A stretch of 9,245 nt of DNA, taken from DASTCC01 sp035711465 (GTDB taxonomy: Bacteria; Acidobacteriota; Vicinamibacteria; Vicinamibacterales; SCN-69-37). The position numbers and the translations under genes are program-made. The notes beneath the pieces were generated by a model that did no database searches, was not told the DNA's origin, and worked only from the letters and a program-made list of their open reading frames with translations. The stretch covers positions 1 to 9,245 of the forward strand of contig DASTCC010000102.1 in assembly GCA_035711465.1 (NCBI GenBank), read 5' to 3'. Shown one piece after another: positions 1 to 6,410 of this stretch (position 1 is its first letter; every line of letters starts with the position of its first letter).

Positions 1-64
1 GCCCGCTGTACACGCTGAGCGTGAAACCGACGTCGATCAGAACCGCGCGAAACTGTGATGGCAT
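1..64 (-). CDS. HAD-family hydrolase, N-terminal fragment (partial at left edge)
   Basis: On the minus strand an ATG (plus-strand CAT at 62-64) opens a frame that stays open to the window edge, giving 21 codons: MPSQFRAVLIDVGFTL and a few more residues. The stretch AVLIDVGFTL fits HAD motif I, a hydrophobic strand followed by D-x-G/D-x-T, where the first Asp is the phosphoryl-accepting nucleophile. HAD enzymes are mostly cytosolic phosphatases acting on small phosphorylated metabolites; the substrate cannot be told from this fragment. The gene is divergent from the cobalamin adenosyltransferase gene, with only 27 bases between the two starts. No Shine-Dalgarno sequence is visible. A weak TACATT box (plus 80-85) could be its -10 element. 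A plus-strand frame also crosses these bases and ends at 93-95, but its peptide resembles nothing I know. Confidence is limited by the short length. Confidence 0.6.
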   Translation of the reverse strand, partial: MPSQFRAVLIDVGFTLSVYSG

Positions 65-91
65 CGAAGCAGGGGGCGTAATGTACCAGAG

Positions 92-643
92 ATGATTCGA
101 CTGACCCGCATCTACACGAAGACCGGCGACAAGGGCGAGACCGGACTGTTCGACGGCACGCGCGTCTCGAAGGCCCATCAGCGCGTCGAGGCGTACGGCG
201 AAGTCGACGAAGTGAACGCCTGGCTCGGCGTCGTCCGCGCGCACCAGCCCGGTGCGGATCTCGATCGGATGCTCGACGCGATCCAGCGCGACCTGTTCGC
301 GGTCGGCGCGATGCTCGCCGATCCGCGCCACAAGATCGCCGCCCGCGTCGAGAAGGCCGCGCTCGGCGACGCCGACGTCACCAAGCTGGAGAAGTGGATC
401 GACGGCCTCGAGGCCGAGCTGCCGAAGCTGCGCCGGTTCATCCTCGCCGGCGGCGCCCCCGCCGGATCGTTCCTGCACCTCGCCCGCACCGTCTGCCGGC
501 GCGCCGAGCGGCACGTCGTCGCCCTCGGCGTCGATCACGTCGACGTCCTCGTTGTCACCTATATGAACCGGCTGTCGGATCTGCTGTTCGTCATGGCGCG
601 GGCCGCCAATCACCGGGCCGGCGCGTCGGAAGTCGAGTGGTAG
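92..643 (+). CDS. pduO: PduO-type ATP:cob(I)alamin adenosyltransferase
   Basis: This enzyme transfers the 5'-deoxyadenosyl group of ATP to cob(I)alamin, making adenosylcobalamin (coenzyme B12) in the cytosol for enzymes such as methylmalonyl-CoA mutase. The 183 residues match the usual length of single-domain PduO/MMAB proteins. Family blocks are present in order: TKTGDKGETGLFDG at 9-22 (ATP phosphate binding), RVEAYGEVDEVNAWLG at 31-46, FILAGGAP..SFLHLARTVCRRAER at about 116-140, and NRLSDLLFVMARAAN at 159-173. The ATG at 92 sits directly before the first conserved block and has no Shine-Dalgarno sequence. A weak TAATGT box lies 7 bases before it. Its stop overlaps the hpnC start by 7 bases, so the two are probably co-transcribed, although no direct biochemical link to squalene synthesis is evident. 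Confidence 0.93.
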   Translation: MIRLTRIYTKTGDKGETGLFDGTRVSKAHQRVEAYGEVDEVNAWLGVVRAHQPGADLDRMLDAIQRDLFAVGAMLADPRHKIAARVEKAALGDADVTKLEKWIDGLEAELPKLRRFILAGGAPAGSFLHLARTVCRRAERHVVALGVDHVDVLVVTYMNRLSDLLFVMARAANHRAGASEVEW

Positions 644-1524
644 CCGGCGCCGCGTACGACGCCTGCCTCCGGCTCGCGCGAGCGCACTACGAAAACTTTC
701 CGGTCGCGTCGAAGCTGCTGCCGGCCGAGGCGCGGCCGCACGTCGCCGCCGTCTACGCGTTCGCCCGCATCGCCGACGACTTCGCCGACGAAGGCCAGCG
801 CCCGGTGGCCGAACGGCTGGCGCTGCTCGACGGCTGGCACGAACGGCTGCGGGCGACGGTGTCGGGTCGGCCGATCGCCGATGGATCGGAGGCCGCGCTC
901 GTGTTCGAGGCCGTCGGCGACACCATCCGCCGCTTTCAGCTCGAGCCGGAGCTCTTCGAGGATCTGTTGAGTGCGTTCCGGCAGGACGTCACCGTGACGC
1001 GATACGCGACCTGGAGCGAGCTGCTCGACTACGCGCGCCGATCGGCCAACCCGGTGGGGCGGCTGGTGCTGCGGATCGCCGGCCATCGCGATGCGTCGAT
1101 GGATCACTGGTCGGACGCGGTCTGCACGGCGCTCCAGCTCACGAACTTCTGGCAGGATCTGGAACGTGACTGGCGCAAGGGCCGGGTCTACGTGCCGCGG
1201 GAGACGCTCGCCCGGGCCGGCGCCGACGAGCGCGATCTCGATCGCCGACGGTGGACGCCGGCGTGGCGCGCGGCGATGACCGACGCCGGCGATCGGACGC
1301 GCCGGCTGTTCGATCAGGGCCGTCCGATCGCCGATGCGGTCTCGGGCCGGCTCCGCTGGGAACTGCGCGCCACCTGGCTGGGCGGCGTCCGCATTCTCGA
1401 GCGGCTCGCGGCGCGCGGGTACGACGTCTTCGAGCATCGGCCCCGGCTCGGTCCGCCGGATCTGGTGACCATCGGCTGGCGCACGCTGACCTGGCGCCCC
1501 ATGCCCGCCGTCGCCGCCCGCTGA
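637..1524 (+). CDS. hpnC: Hydroxysqualene synthase HpnC
   Basis: HpnC converts presqualene diphosphate to hydroxysqualene, the second step of the three-enzyme HpnDCE route from farnesyl diphosphate to squalene. The protein belongs to the trans-isoprenyl diphosphate synthase (squalene/phytoene synthase) fold. Two aspartate-rich Mg-diphosphate sites are visible: IADDFADE with D47 and D51, and LQLTNFWQDLERDW with D174 and D178. The frame is open far upstream, but the GTG at 637 is chosen because it gives 295 residues (normal for HpnC), lies just before the conserved N-terminal ARAHYENFPVAS block, and has GGAAG at 628-632 four bases upstream. It overlaps the preceding gene by 7 bases, suggesting translational coupling. 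Assignment to HpnC rather than HpnD or phytoene synthase rests on the FPVAS..LP start, the NFWQDLERDW second motif and its place before hpnD. Confidence 0.9.
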   Translation: MVAGAAYDACLRLARAHYENFPVASKLLPAEARPHVAAVYAFARIADDFADEGQRPVAERLALLDGWHERLRATVSGRPIADGSEAALVFEAVGDTIRRFQLEPELFEDLLSAFRQDVTVTRYATWSELLDYARRSANPVGRLVLRIAGHRDASMDHWSDAVCTALQLTNFWQDLERDWRKGRVYVPRETLARAGADERDLDRRRWTPAWRAAMTDAGDRTRRLFDQGRPIADAVSGRLRWELRATWLGGVRILERLAARGYDVFEHRPRLGPPDLVTIGWRTLTWRPMPAVAAR

Positions 1525-1528
1525 CGCG

Positions 1529-2359
1529 ATGACACGCAAGACGAGCTTCTACTACTCGTTTCTCGTGTTGCCGGCGCCCAAGCGCCGGGCGATCACGGCC
1601 GTCTTCGACATCTGCCGCGCCATCGACGACGCGGTGGATCTGGAAACGGATCAAGCGAAGGCCGCGGCAGCGCTGGCGATGTGGCGCGCGGAGATCGGTC
1701 GCGTCTTCGAACGCGGCACGCCGGAGACGCCGGAAGGCCGCGCGCTGCAGCCCTTCGTCGACACCTGCCACCTGCCGCGGGCGCAGTTCGAGGCGCTCAT
1801 CGACGGCGTCGCGATGGACGCGGCGCCGCGGCGCTTTGAGACGTTCGCCGATCTCGAGCCCTATTGTCACCGCGTCGCGTCGTCAGTGGGCTTGATGTGC
1901 GCCGAGATCTTCGAGTACCGCGAGAAGGGCGTGCTCGACTACGCGCGCGATCTCGGCGTCGCGCTCCAGCTCACCAACATCCTGCGCGACGTCGCCGTCG
2001 ACTACCGCCGCGGCCGGTTCTACCTGCCGCTCGAGGACCTGGCGCGATTCGGATGCACCGAGGCGGACATCGCGCGCGAGGTCGGGCAGCCTGGACGCGG
2101 CATCCAGTCGCCGCAGGTGAAGGCGCTGCTCGATCACCAGGCGGCGCGCGCGCGCGTCTTCTTCGCCCGCGCGGTGCGGGCGCTGCCGAAGGAGGACGCG
2201 CGACGCTTCCTCGCCGCCGAGATCATGCGCGCGATCTACTGGGAGCTCCTCGCGAAGATCGAAGCGAACCAGTGCGACGTGTTCACGGCGGTGATTCGCA
2301 TTCCGCGATCGCGGCAGGCGCGGCTCGCGCTCCGGACCTGGTGGTCGCTTGGCCGCTGA
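1529..2359 (+). CDS. hpnD: Presqualene diphosphate synthase HpnD
   Basis: HpnD condenses two farnesyl diphosphates head-to-head into presqualene diphosphate, the first committed step of this squalene pathway. The 276 residues are typical of the family. The first aspartate-rich site is CRAIDDAVDLE (D33, D37) and the second is LQLTNILRDVAVDYRRGRFY (N150, D154, D158), followed by the LP..DL segment usual in squalene/phytoene synthases. The N-terminus with SFYYSFLVLP fits HpnD, and no extra domain is present. The ATG at 1529 follows the hpnC stop by four bases; no clear Shine-Dalgarno sequence precedes it, so re-initiation after hpnC is likely. It is paralogous to its neighbour hpnC. A phytoene synthase is the main alternative, but the hpnC-D-E order makes that unlikely. 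Confidence 0.92.
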   Translation: MTRKTSFYYSFLVLPAPKRRAITAVFDICRAIDDAVDLETDQAKAAAALAMWRAEIGRVFERGTPETPEGRALQPFVDTCHLPRAQFEALIDGVAMDAAPRRFETFADLEPYCHRVASSVGLMCAEIFEYREKGVLDYARDLGVALQLTNILRDVAVDYRRGRFYLPLEDLARFGCTEADIAREVGQPGRGIQSPQVKALLDHQAARARVFFARAVRALPKEDARRFLAAEIMRAIYWELLAKIEANQCDVFTAVIRIPRSRQARLALRTWWSLGR

Positions 2360-3692
2360 CGCGGTCGTGATTGGCGCCGGGTTCGCCGGCCTCAGCGCCG
2401 CCGTGGCTCTCGCCGCCCGGGGCCGGCGCGTCGTCGTGCTCGAGGAGGCACCGCGGCTGGGTGGGCGTGCGACCGCGTTCACCGATCGCGAGACCGGCGA
2501 GCGCGTCGACAACGGCCAGCACGTGCTCTTCGGCTGCTACCGCGACACCTACGCGTTCCTGACGACGATTGGCGCGGCGGCGAAGGCGCCGCTGCAGCCG
2601 ACGCTGTCGCTGGTGATGGCGTCGGATCGCGGCAGGCGCGCCGCGCTCAAGTGCCCCTCGTGGCCGGCGCCCTGGCACCTCGTCGGCGGCCTGATGAAAT
2701 GGTCCGCGCTCGGTCCACGCGACCGAATGAGCGCGATGCGGCTCGGCCCCATGCTGCGCGCAGCGGCGCGTGACGGCGCGGCGTCCGTCGCTGCTCGCGT
2801 CGCGCCGCACCAGACGGTGGCCGAGTGGCTGCGAGCGATGCGGCAGACGGAGGCGATCTGCGACTGGCTGTGGCATCCGCTGACGTATGCGGCGCTGAAT
2901 CAGTCGCCGGAGGATGCGACCGCGCAACCGTTCGTGCGCGTGCTCGGCGAGTTGTTCGGGCCGCGGCCGACCGACTCCGCGATCGGCCTGCCGGTCGTGC
3001 CGCTCGACGAGCTCTACGCCGCGCCGGCACGCCGATATCTCGAGTCGAGAGGCTGCGAGGTCCGACTGCGAACCCGCGGGCGCGTCGTCGTCGACGAGGG
3101 CGATCGCGTGACTGGGGTGATGGCGGGCGACGACCGGCTCGAGACGAAGTTCGTGATCAGCGCGGTGCCGTGGTTCGCGTTCAACCGCATCTGGAGTGCT
3201 GACGTGCCCGACGCGATGCGCGGCACAGACGCGCGCGCGGCGGCGACGCGCAGCTCGCCGATCGTGACGGTCAACCTGTGGCTGGACGCGCCGGCGTTCG
3301 ACGACACGTTCGTCGGCCTCGTCGGCGGCCCGATGCACTGGATCTTCAACAAGAGCGCGATCTACGGCGATCGGACCTCTCATCTGTCGGTCGTCTCGAG
3401 CGGTGCTGATGCGATCGCGGCGCTGAGCAACGACGAGATCTCGCGCGCGACGATGGATCAGCTGCAGCGCGCGCTGCCGGAGATGCGCGCGCGCCGCGTC
3501 GTCCGCTCGGTCGTCGTTCGCGAGCAGCGCGCGACCTTCTCGCTCGCCCCCGGCGCCCCGCAACGCCCGCGCGCCGAAACGCCGGTTCGCGGGCTCTACC
3601 TTGCCGGCGACTGGACCGACACCGGTCTGCCGGGCACGATCGAAGGGGCCGTGCGATCCGGGCACGTCGCGGCAAAGCTGGCACTGCGCTGA
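2349..3692 (+). CDS. hpnE: Hydroxysqualene dehydroxylase HpnE (FAD-dependent)
   Basis: HpnE reductively removes the hydroxyl of hydroxysqualene to give squalene, completing the route begun by HpnD and HpnC. It is a flavoprotein of the amine oxidase/phytoene desaturase superfamily. The N-terminal dinucleotide-binding fold shows VVIGAGFAGLSAA (G9, G11, G14), an acidic residue ending the second strand (E32 or E33), then RLGGRATAF. The C-terminal FAD-binding block is GLYLAGDWTDTGLPGTIEGA at about 415-434. The length, 447 residues, is normal. The start is probably the TTG at 2349, giving MAADAVVIGAG and an 11-base overlap with hpnD. The next in-frame candidate is GTG at 2367, which would cut into the first beta strand. 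No strong Shine-Dalgarno sequence is seen, consistent with coupling to hpnD. Confidence 0.9.
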   Translation: MAADAVVIGAGFAGLSAAVALAARGRRVVVLEEAPRLGGRATAFTDRETGERVDNGQHVLFGCYRDTYAFLTTIGAAAKAPLQPTLSLVMASDRGRRAALKCPSWPAPWHLVGGLMKWSALGPRDRMSAMRLGPMLRAAARDGAASVAARVAPHQTVAEWLRAMRQTEAICDWLWHPLTYAALNQSPEDATAQPFVRVLGELFGPRPTDSAIGLPVVPLDELYAAPARRYLESRGCEVRLRTRGRVVVDEGDRVTGVMAGDDRLETKFVISAVPWFAFNRIWSADVPDAMRGTDARAAATRSSPIVTVNLWLDAPAFDDTFVGLVGGPMHWIFNKSAIYGDRTSHLSVVSSGADAIAALSNDEISRATMDQLQRALPEMRARRVVRSVVVREQRATFSLAPGAPQRPRAETPVRGLYLAGDWTDTGLPGTIEGAVRSGHVAAKLALR

Positions 3693-3703
3693 GACGGCAG
3701 ATC

Positions 3704-3709
3704 TAAACT
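3704..3709 (+). promoter_or_regulatory. Candidate -10 box for thiI (TAAACT)
   Basis: TAAACT matches four of six bases of TATAAT and ends 7 bases before the thiI GTG. If used, transcription would begin at about the start codon, giving a leaderless mRNA. No purine-rich ribosome site lies in the 24-base gap, which fits. No good -35 hexamer is seen at normal spacing (CTGGCA at 3678-3683 is 20 bases away). Read-through from hpnE is equally possible. Confidence 0.35.
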
Positions 3710-3716
3710 GTCTCTC

Positions 3717-4928
3717 GTGTCCTCGGTGATCGTGCACTACGGCGAGCTCGCCCTGAAGGGGCGGAATCGGCCGTGGTTCGTCTCGTCGCTGGTGCGATCG
3801 ATTCGCATCCTGCTCGGCGGGCTGGGCGTGCGTGAAGTGCGTCATGTGATGGGCCGGATCGAGATTCGGCTCGGGCCGGAGAGCGACTGGGAGGAAGTCC
3901 GGACGCGGTTGTCGCGGTTGCCGGGGATCGGCAACTTCTCGCACGCGGTGCCGGTGCCGGCCGATCTCGAGGCGATCGCTTCGTATGTCGAGCGGATGGT
4001 TGCGGGCCGGACGGCGAAGAGTTTCCGGATCCTGGCGCGCCGTGCCGACAAGCGGTTTCCATTCGAGTCGCCCGACATCGAGCGCGAGGTCGGCCGGCGC
4101 GTCCAGGCCGTCACCGGCTGGCCTGTCAACCTCTCGAAGCCCGAAACCGTGATTCGCATCGAGGTGCTGACGCGCGACGCCTATTGCTACTTCGACAAGG
4201 AACCGGGCGCGGGTGGCCTGCCGGTCGGCACCAGCGGTCGGGTGATGTGCCTGCTCTCGGGCGGGATCGATTCGCCGGTTGCAGCGTGGCGGCTGATCCG
4301 CCGCGGCTGCCGCGCGCACTTCGTGCACTTTCACAGCTATCCGATTCTCACGCGCACGTCGCAGGACAAGGCGCGCGAGATCGTGCGCCGGCTGACGCGT
4401 CACCAGCTGAAATCGCGGCTGTTGCTCGTGCCCTTCGGCGCGGTGCAGCAGCGGGTGGTCGTGACCGTGCCGCCGCCGCTGCGTGTCGTCATCTACCGGC
4501 GGCTGATGGTGAGGATCGCCGAGCGGCTCGCGCGCGACGCCGGCATCCCCGCGCTCGTGACCGGCGACGTCGTCGGCCAGGTGGCGTCACAAACCATCGA
4601 CAACCTCACGGTGGTGGAGAGCGCCGCGACACTCCCGATCCTGCGGCCGCTCATCGGTCTCGACAAGGAAGAGATCACGACCGAGGCGCGCCGGCTCGAG
4701 ACCTACGACGTGTCGATCATTCCCGATGAAGACTGCTGCACGCTGTTCACGCCGCGTTTTCCGGCGACGCGGACGACGCGCGCGGCCGCCGAGGCGGCGG
4801 AGCGCAACCTCGACGTTGCCGGGCTGGTGGACGCCGCCATCGCCGGCGTCGCCATCGAGGACTTCGGCTTCCCGGTGCTAAGATTGGCGGTCCCGCAGGG
4901 ATCGATCAGCGCAGGAGATCAAAAGTGA
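3717..4928 (+). CDS. thiI: tRNA 4-thiouridine synthase ThiI (short form, no rhodanese domain)
   Basis: ThiI adenylates U8 of tRNA and inserts sulfur to make 4-thiouridine; in some bacteria it also supplies sulfur for thiazole synthesis. The N-terminal block YGELALKGRNRPWF (8-21) and the following region, up to about residue 165, correspond to the ferredoxin-like plus THUMP tRNA-binding part. The PP-loop ATPase follows with LLSGGIDSPVAAW (S181, G182, G183, D185, S186). Near the C-terminus DEDCCTLFTPRFPATRT carries C340 and C341, one of which matches the conserved catalytic Cys of the family. The 403-residue protein stops there, so it lacks the rhodanese extension of the E. coli enzyme and resembles the Bacillus type, which receives sulfur from a separate cysteine desulfurase. 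No desulfurase gene is in the window. The GTG start at 3717 places the conserved block at the usual position. The stop overlaps the next gene's start (GTGA). Confidence 0.93.
   Translation: MSSVIVHYGELALKGRNRPWFVSSLVRSIRILLGGLGVREVRHVMGRIEIRLGPESDWEEVRTRLSRLPGIGNFSHAVPVPADLEAIASYVERMVAGRTAKSFRILARRADKRFPFESPDIEREVGRRVQAVTGWPVNLSKPETVIRIEVLTRDAYCYFDKEPGAGGLPVGTSGRVMCLLSGGIDSPVAAWRLIRRGCRAHFVHFHSYPILTRTSQDKAREIVRRLTRHQLKSRLLLVPFGAVQQRVVVTVPPPLRVVIYRRLMVRIAERLARDAGIPALVTGDVVGQVASQTIDNLTVVESAATLPILRPLIGLDKEEITTEARRLETYDVSIIPDEDCCTLFTPRFPATRTTRAAAEAAERNLDVAGLVDAAIAGVAIEDFGFPVLRLAVPQGSISAGDQK
4879..4884 (+). promoter_or_regulatory. Candidate -10 box for the aldolase gene inside thiI (TAAGAT)
   Basis: TAAGAT in the context GCTAAGATTGG matches four of six consensus bases and lies 40 bases before the GTG of the aldolase gene. 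It stands out as an AT-rich island at the end of thiI. It would yield a leader of about 34 bases containing the AGGAG site. No convincing -35 box is visible. Confidence 0.3.
4913..4917 (+). promoter_or_regulatory. Strong ribosome binding site (AGGAG) for the aldolase gene
   Basis: AGGAG followed by seven bases (ATCAAAA) and GTG. It decides the start of the aldolase at 4925, overlapping the thiI stop. It is the clearest Shine-Dalgarno sequence on the plus strand here, suggesting strong independent translation of the aldolase. Confidence 0.75.
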
Positions 4929-5908
4929 AATTGACCCCCGGCAAGCTCGCAGGCCTGAAGGCCGTATCCGATTCGCGCGGCGTGATCGCGGCCGCGGCGA
5001 TGGATCAGCGCGGTTCGCTCCAGAAGGCGCTGGCCAAGGAAAAGGGCGGCGACGTCAGCGACGCGATGATGGAGGAGTTCAAGGGCCTCGTCACCGAGGT
5101 GCTGACCCCGCACGCGAGCGCGATTCTTCTCGATCCCGAGTGGGGCATTCCGGCGTCGAAGCGGCGCGCCAAGAACGCCGGGCTGTTGCTGGCCTATGAG
5201 AAGACGGGCTACGACAAGACGGGACCGGGCCGCCTGCCCGACCTGCTCGACCAATGGTCGGTGCGGCGCCTCAAGGAAGCCGGCGCCGACTGCATCAAGA
5301 TCCTGCTCTATTACACGCCGTTCGATCCGAAGGACGTCAACGACAAGAAGCACGCGTGGGTCGAGCGCATCGGCGATGAGTGCCGCGCCAACGACATGCC
5401 GTTCTTCCTCGAGTTCGTCGGCTACGAGGAAGGCGCGGACGAGAAGGGCCTCGACTACGCGAAGAAGAAGCCGCAGATCGTCACCGCGAGCATGGCCGAG
5501 TTCACCAAGGATCGCTACGGCGTCGACGTGATGAAGGTCGAGGTGCCGATCAACATGAAGTACGTCGAAGGCGCGGCGGTGAACGCCGGTCAGACCGCCT
5601 ACACCCGCGCCGAAGCGAAGAAGGCGTTCCTCGACGCGGCGAAGGTCGCGACCAAGCCGTTCATCTACCTCTCGGCCGGGGTCAGCAACGCCGAGTTCAC
5701 CGAGTCGCTCGCGCTCGCCGCCGAATCCGGCGTGAAGTTCTCCGGCGTCCTCTGCGGCCGCGCGACCTGGAAGGACGGCATCGGCATCTACGCCAAGGAA
5801 GGCGCCGCGGCGTTCCGCAGCTGGCTCGAGTCGAAGGGCGTCGAGAACATCTCGAACGTCAACGCGTCGTTGAAGCCGGCGACGTCGTGGCAGGAGTATT
5901 ACCAGTAG
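4925..5908 (+). CDS. lacD: Class I aldolase of the LacD family (tagatose/fructose 1,6-bisphosphate aldolase)
   Basis: Enzymes of this family cleave tagatose 1,6-bisphosphate, and also fructose 1,6-bisphosphate, into dihydroxyacetone phosphate and glyceraldehyde 3-phosphate through a Schiff base. The 327-residue protein has the typical LacD length. Residues known as active-site positions in streptococcal LacD fall at the expected numbers: AMDQRG with D27 and Q28, DCIKILLYY with K125, and FLEFVGYE with E163. K204 in DVMKVEVPIN is the probable Schiff-base lysine. No lactose or tagatose pathway gene is nearby, so a glycolytic or gluconeogenic role as general fructose bisphosphate aldolase is a reasonable inference. 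Lys is almost all AAG and the ribosome site is strong, suggesting high expression. It overlaps thiI by 4 bases and ends directly against a convergent gene. Confidence 0.88.
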   Translation: MKLTPGKLAGLKAVSDSRGVIAAAAMDQRGSLQKALAKEKGGDVSDAMMEEFKGLVTEVLTPHASAILLDPEWGIPASKRRAKNAGLLLAYEKTGYDKTGPGRLPDLLDQWSVRRLKEAGADCIKILLYYTPFDPKDVNDKKHAWVERIGDECRANDMPFFLEFVGYEEGADEKGLDYAKKKPQIVTASMAEFTKDRYGVDVMKVEVPINMKYVEGAAVNAGQTAYTRAEAKKAFLDAAKVATKPFIYLSAGVSNAEFTESLALAAESGVKFSGVLCGRATWKDGIGIYAKEGAAAFRSWLESKGVENISNVNASLKPATSWQEYYQ

Positions 5909-5914
5909 CTACTG
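5903..5914. repeat. 12-base perfect palindrome at the convergent stop codons
   Basis: CAGTAGCTACTG reads the same on both strands. It arises because both convergent genes end in CAG TAG (Gln-stop) with no base between them. The arms are too short for a certain function. No T-tract follows on either strand, so it is not a standard terminator. Confidence 0.8.
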
Positions 5915-6367
5915 CCTGAGTATCTCGATTCCCTCCACCGCCGTCCCGCACACCGTCCCGGTGTAGGGCACGCGAATCTGACTGCTCTCGAGCGTCGCAG
6001 ACCCGGACAACGTGATCGGACACGTCGATCCATTGGACGTGCCAGTCGCGGTGGCCGACCACGTGATCTTGTCGCCGCTCAGCGCGCCGGTCGCGGTGCC
6101 GGCGATCGCCATGCCGGACAGACAGGTGGCCGTGAACGTGCCCGACCCCGAGGTGCCGGAGAACTCGGTGACCGTCCAGCGGAAGCTGGTGCAGGTCGAC
6201 GGCAGCGCCGTGGTGGACGAGATCGACGCCCATGTGCCCGCCAGTTGCTGGACGCCGCTCGCCGACGGCTTCGGCGATGCGATCTCGTCGTCGCGGTTGT
6301 CGAAGAGCGAACAGCCCGCGCCCAGGGCTGCCGCAAAGGCCAGCGCGAAAAACCAGTTTCGAGACAT
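5909..6367 (-). CDS. Hypothetical secreted lipoprotein, Ser/Thr/Gly-rich with four Cys
   Basis: I do not recognise a functional family. The 152-residue product begins with a lipoprotein signal peptide: MSRNWFF, a hydrophobic stretch, then lipobox LGAGC with the lipidated Cys at 19. The mature part is rich in Ser, Thr, Gly and Ala and contains LAGTW at 42-46 and four further cysteines (59, 82, 116, 140), which could form two disulfides outside the cytoplasm. The alternating polar/hydrophobic pattern (FRWTVTEFSG, GTFTATC, ITWSATATG) suggests an all-beta fold. The ATG at 6367 is preferred over upstream starts because it begins the signal peptide and has AGGAG seven bases before it. The frame upstream runs into a tandem repeat and is not coding. 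The gene is divergent from def and convergent with the aldolase. Confidence 0.85.
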   Translation of the reverse strand: MSRNWFFALAFAAALGAGCSLFDNRDDEIASPKPSASGVQQLAGTWASISSTTALPSTCTSFRWTVTEFSGTSGSGTFTATCLSGMAIAGTATGALSGDKITWSATATGTSNGSTCPITLSGSATLESSQIRVPYTGTVCGTAVEGIEILRQ

Positions 6368-6374
6368 GGGATTG

Positions 6375-6379
6375 CTCCT
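6375..6379 (-). promoter_or_regulatory. Ribosome binding site (AGGAG) deciding the lipoprotein start
   Basis: On the minus strand AGGAG is followed by seven bases (CAATCCC) and ATG at 6367-6365. This fixes the start at the signal peptide and excludes the 46-codon upstream extension that reads through the heptamer repeat. Confidence 0.75.
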
Positions 6380-6410
6380 GGCGTATGTATCGGTCGCTGG
6401 AGCCGCCCTC

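Noticed and set aside
394..636. Upstream extension of the hpnC frame (81 more codons)
   Set aside because: It overlaps pduO out of frame, is Arg/Pro-rich, and conserved HpnC sequence begins only after the GTG at 637.
1139..1870. Minus-strand frames across hpnC and hpnD
   Set aside because: They are antisense to genes with clear active-site motifs and have Arg-rich, low-complexity translations.
3691..3714. Inverted repeat GAGAC...GTCTC around AGATCT as a terminator after hpnE
   Set aside because: The arms are five bases with a 14-base loop and no T-run; it overlaps the likely thiI -10 box and could be chance.
2283..4403. A 706-codon open frame on the minus strand
   Set aside because: It lies antisense to hpnE and thiI, both of which have intact family motifs. 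The translation is Arg/Ala/His-rich with no domain; long antisense frames are expected in GC-rich coding DNA.
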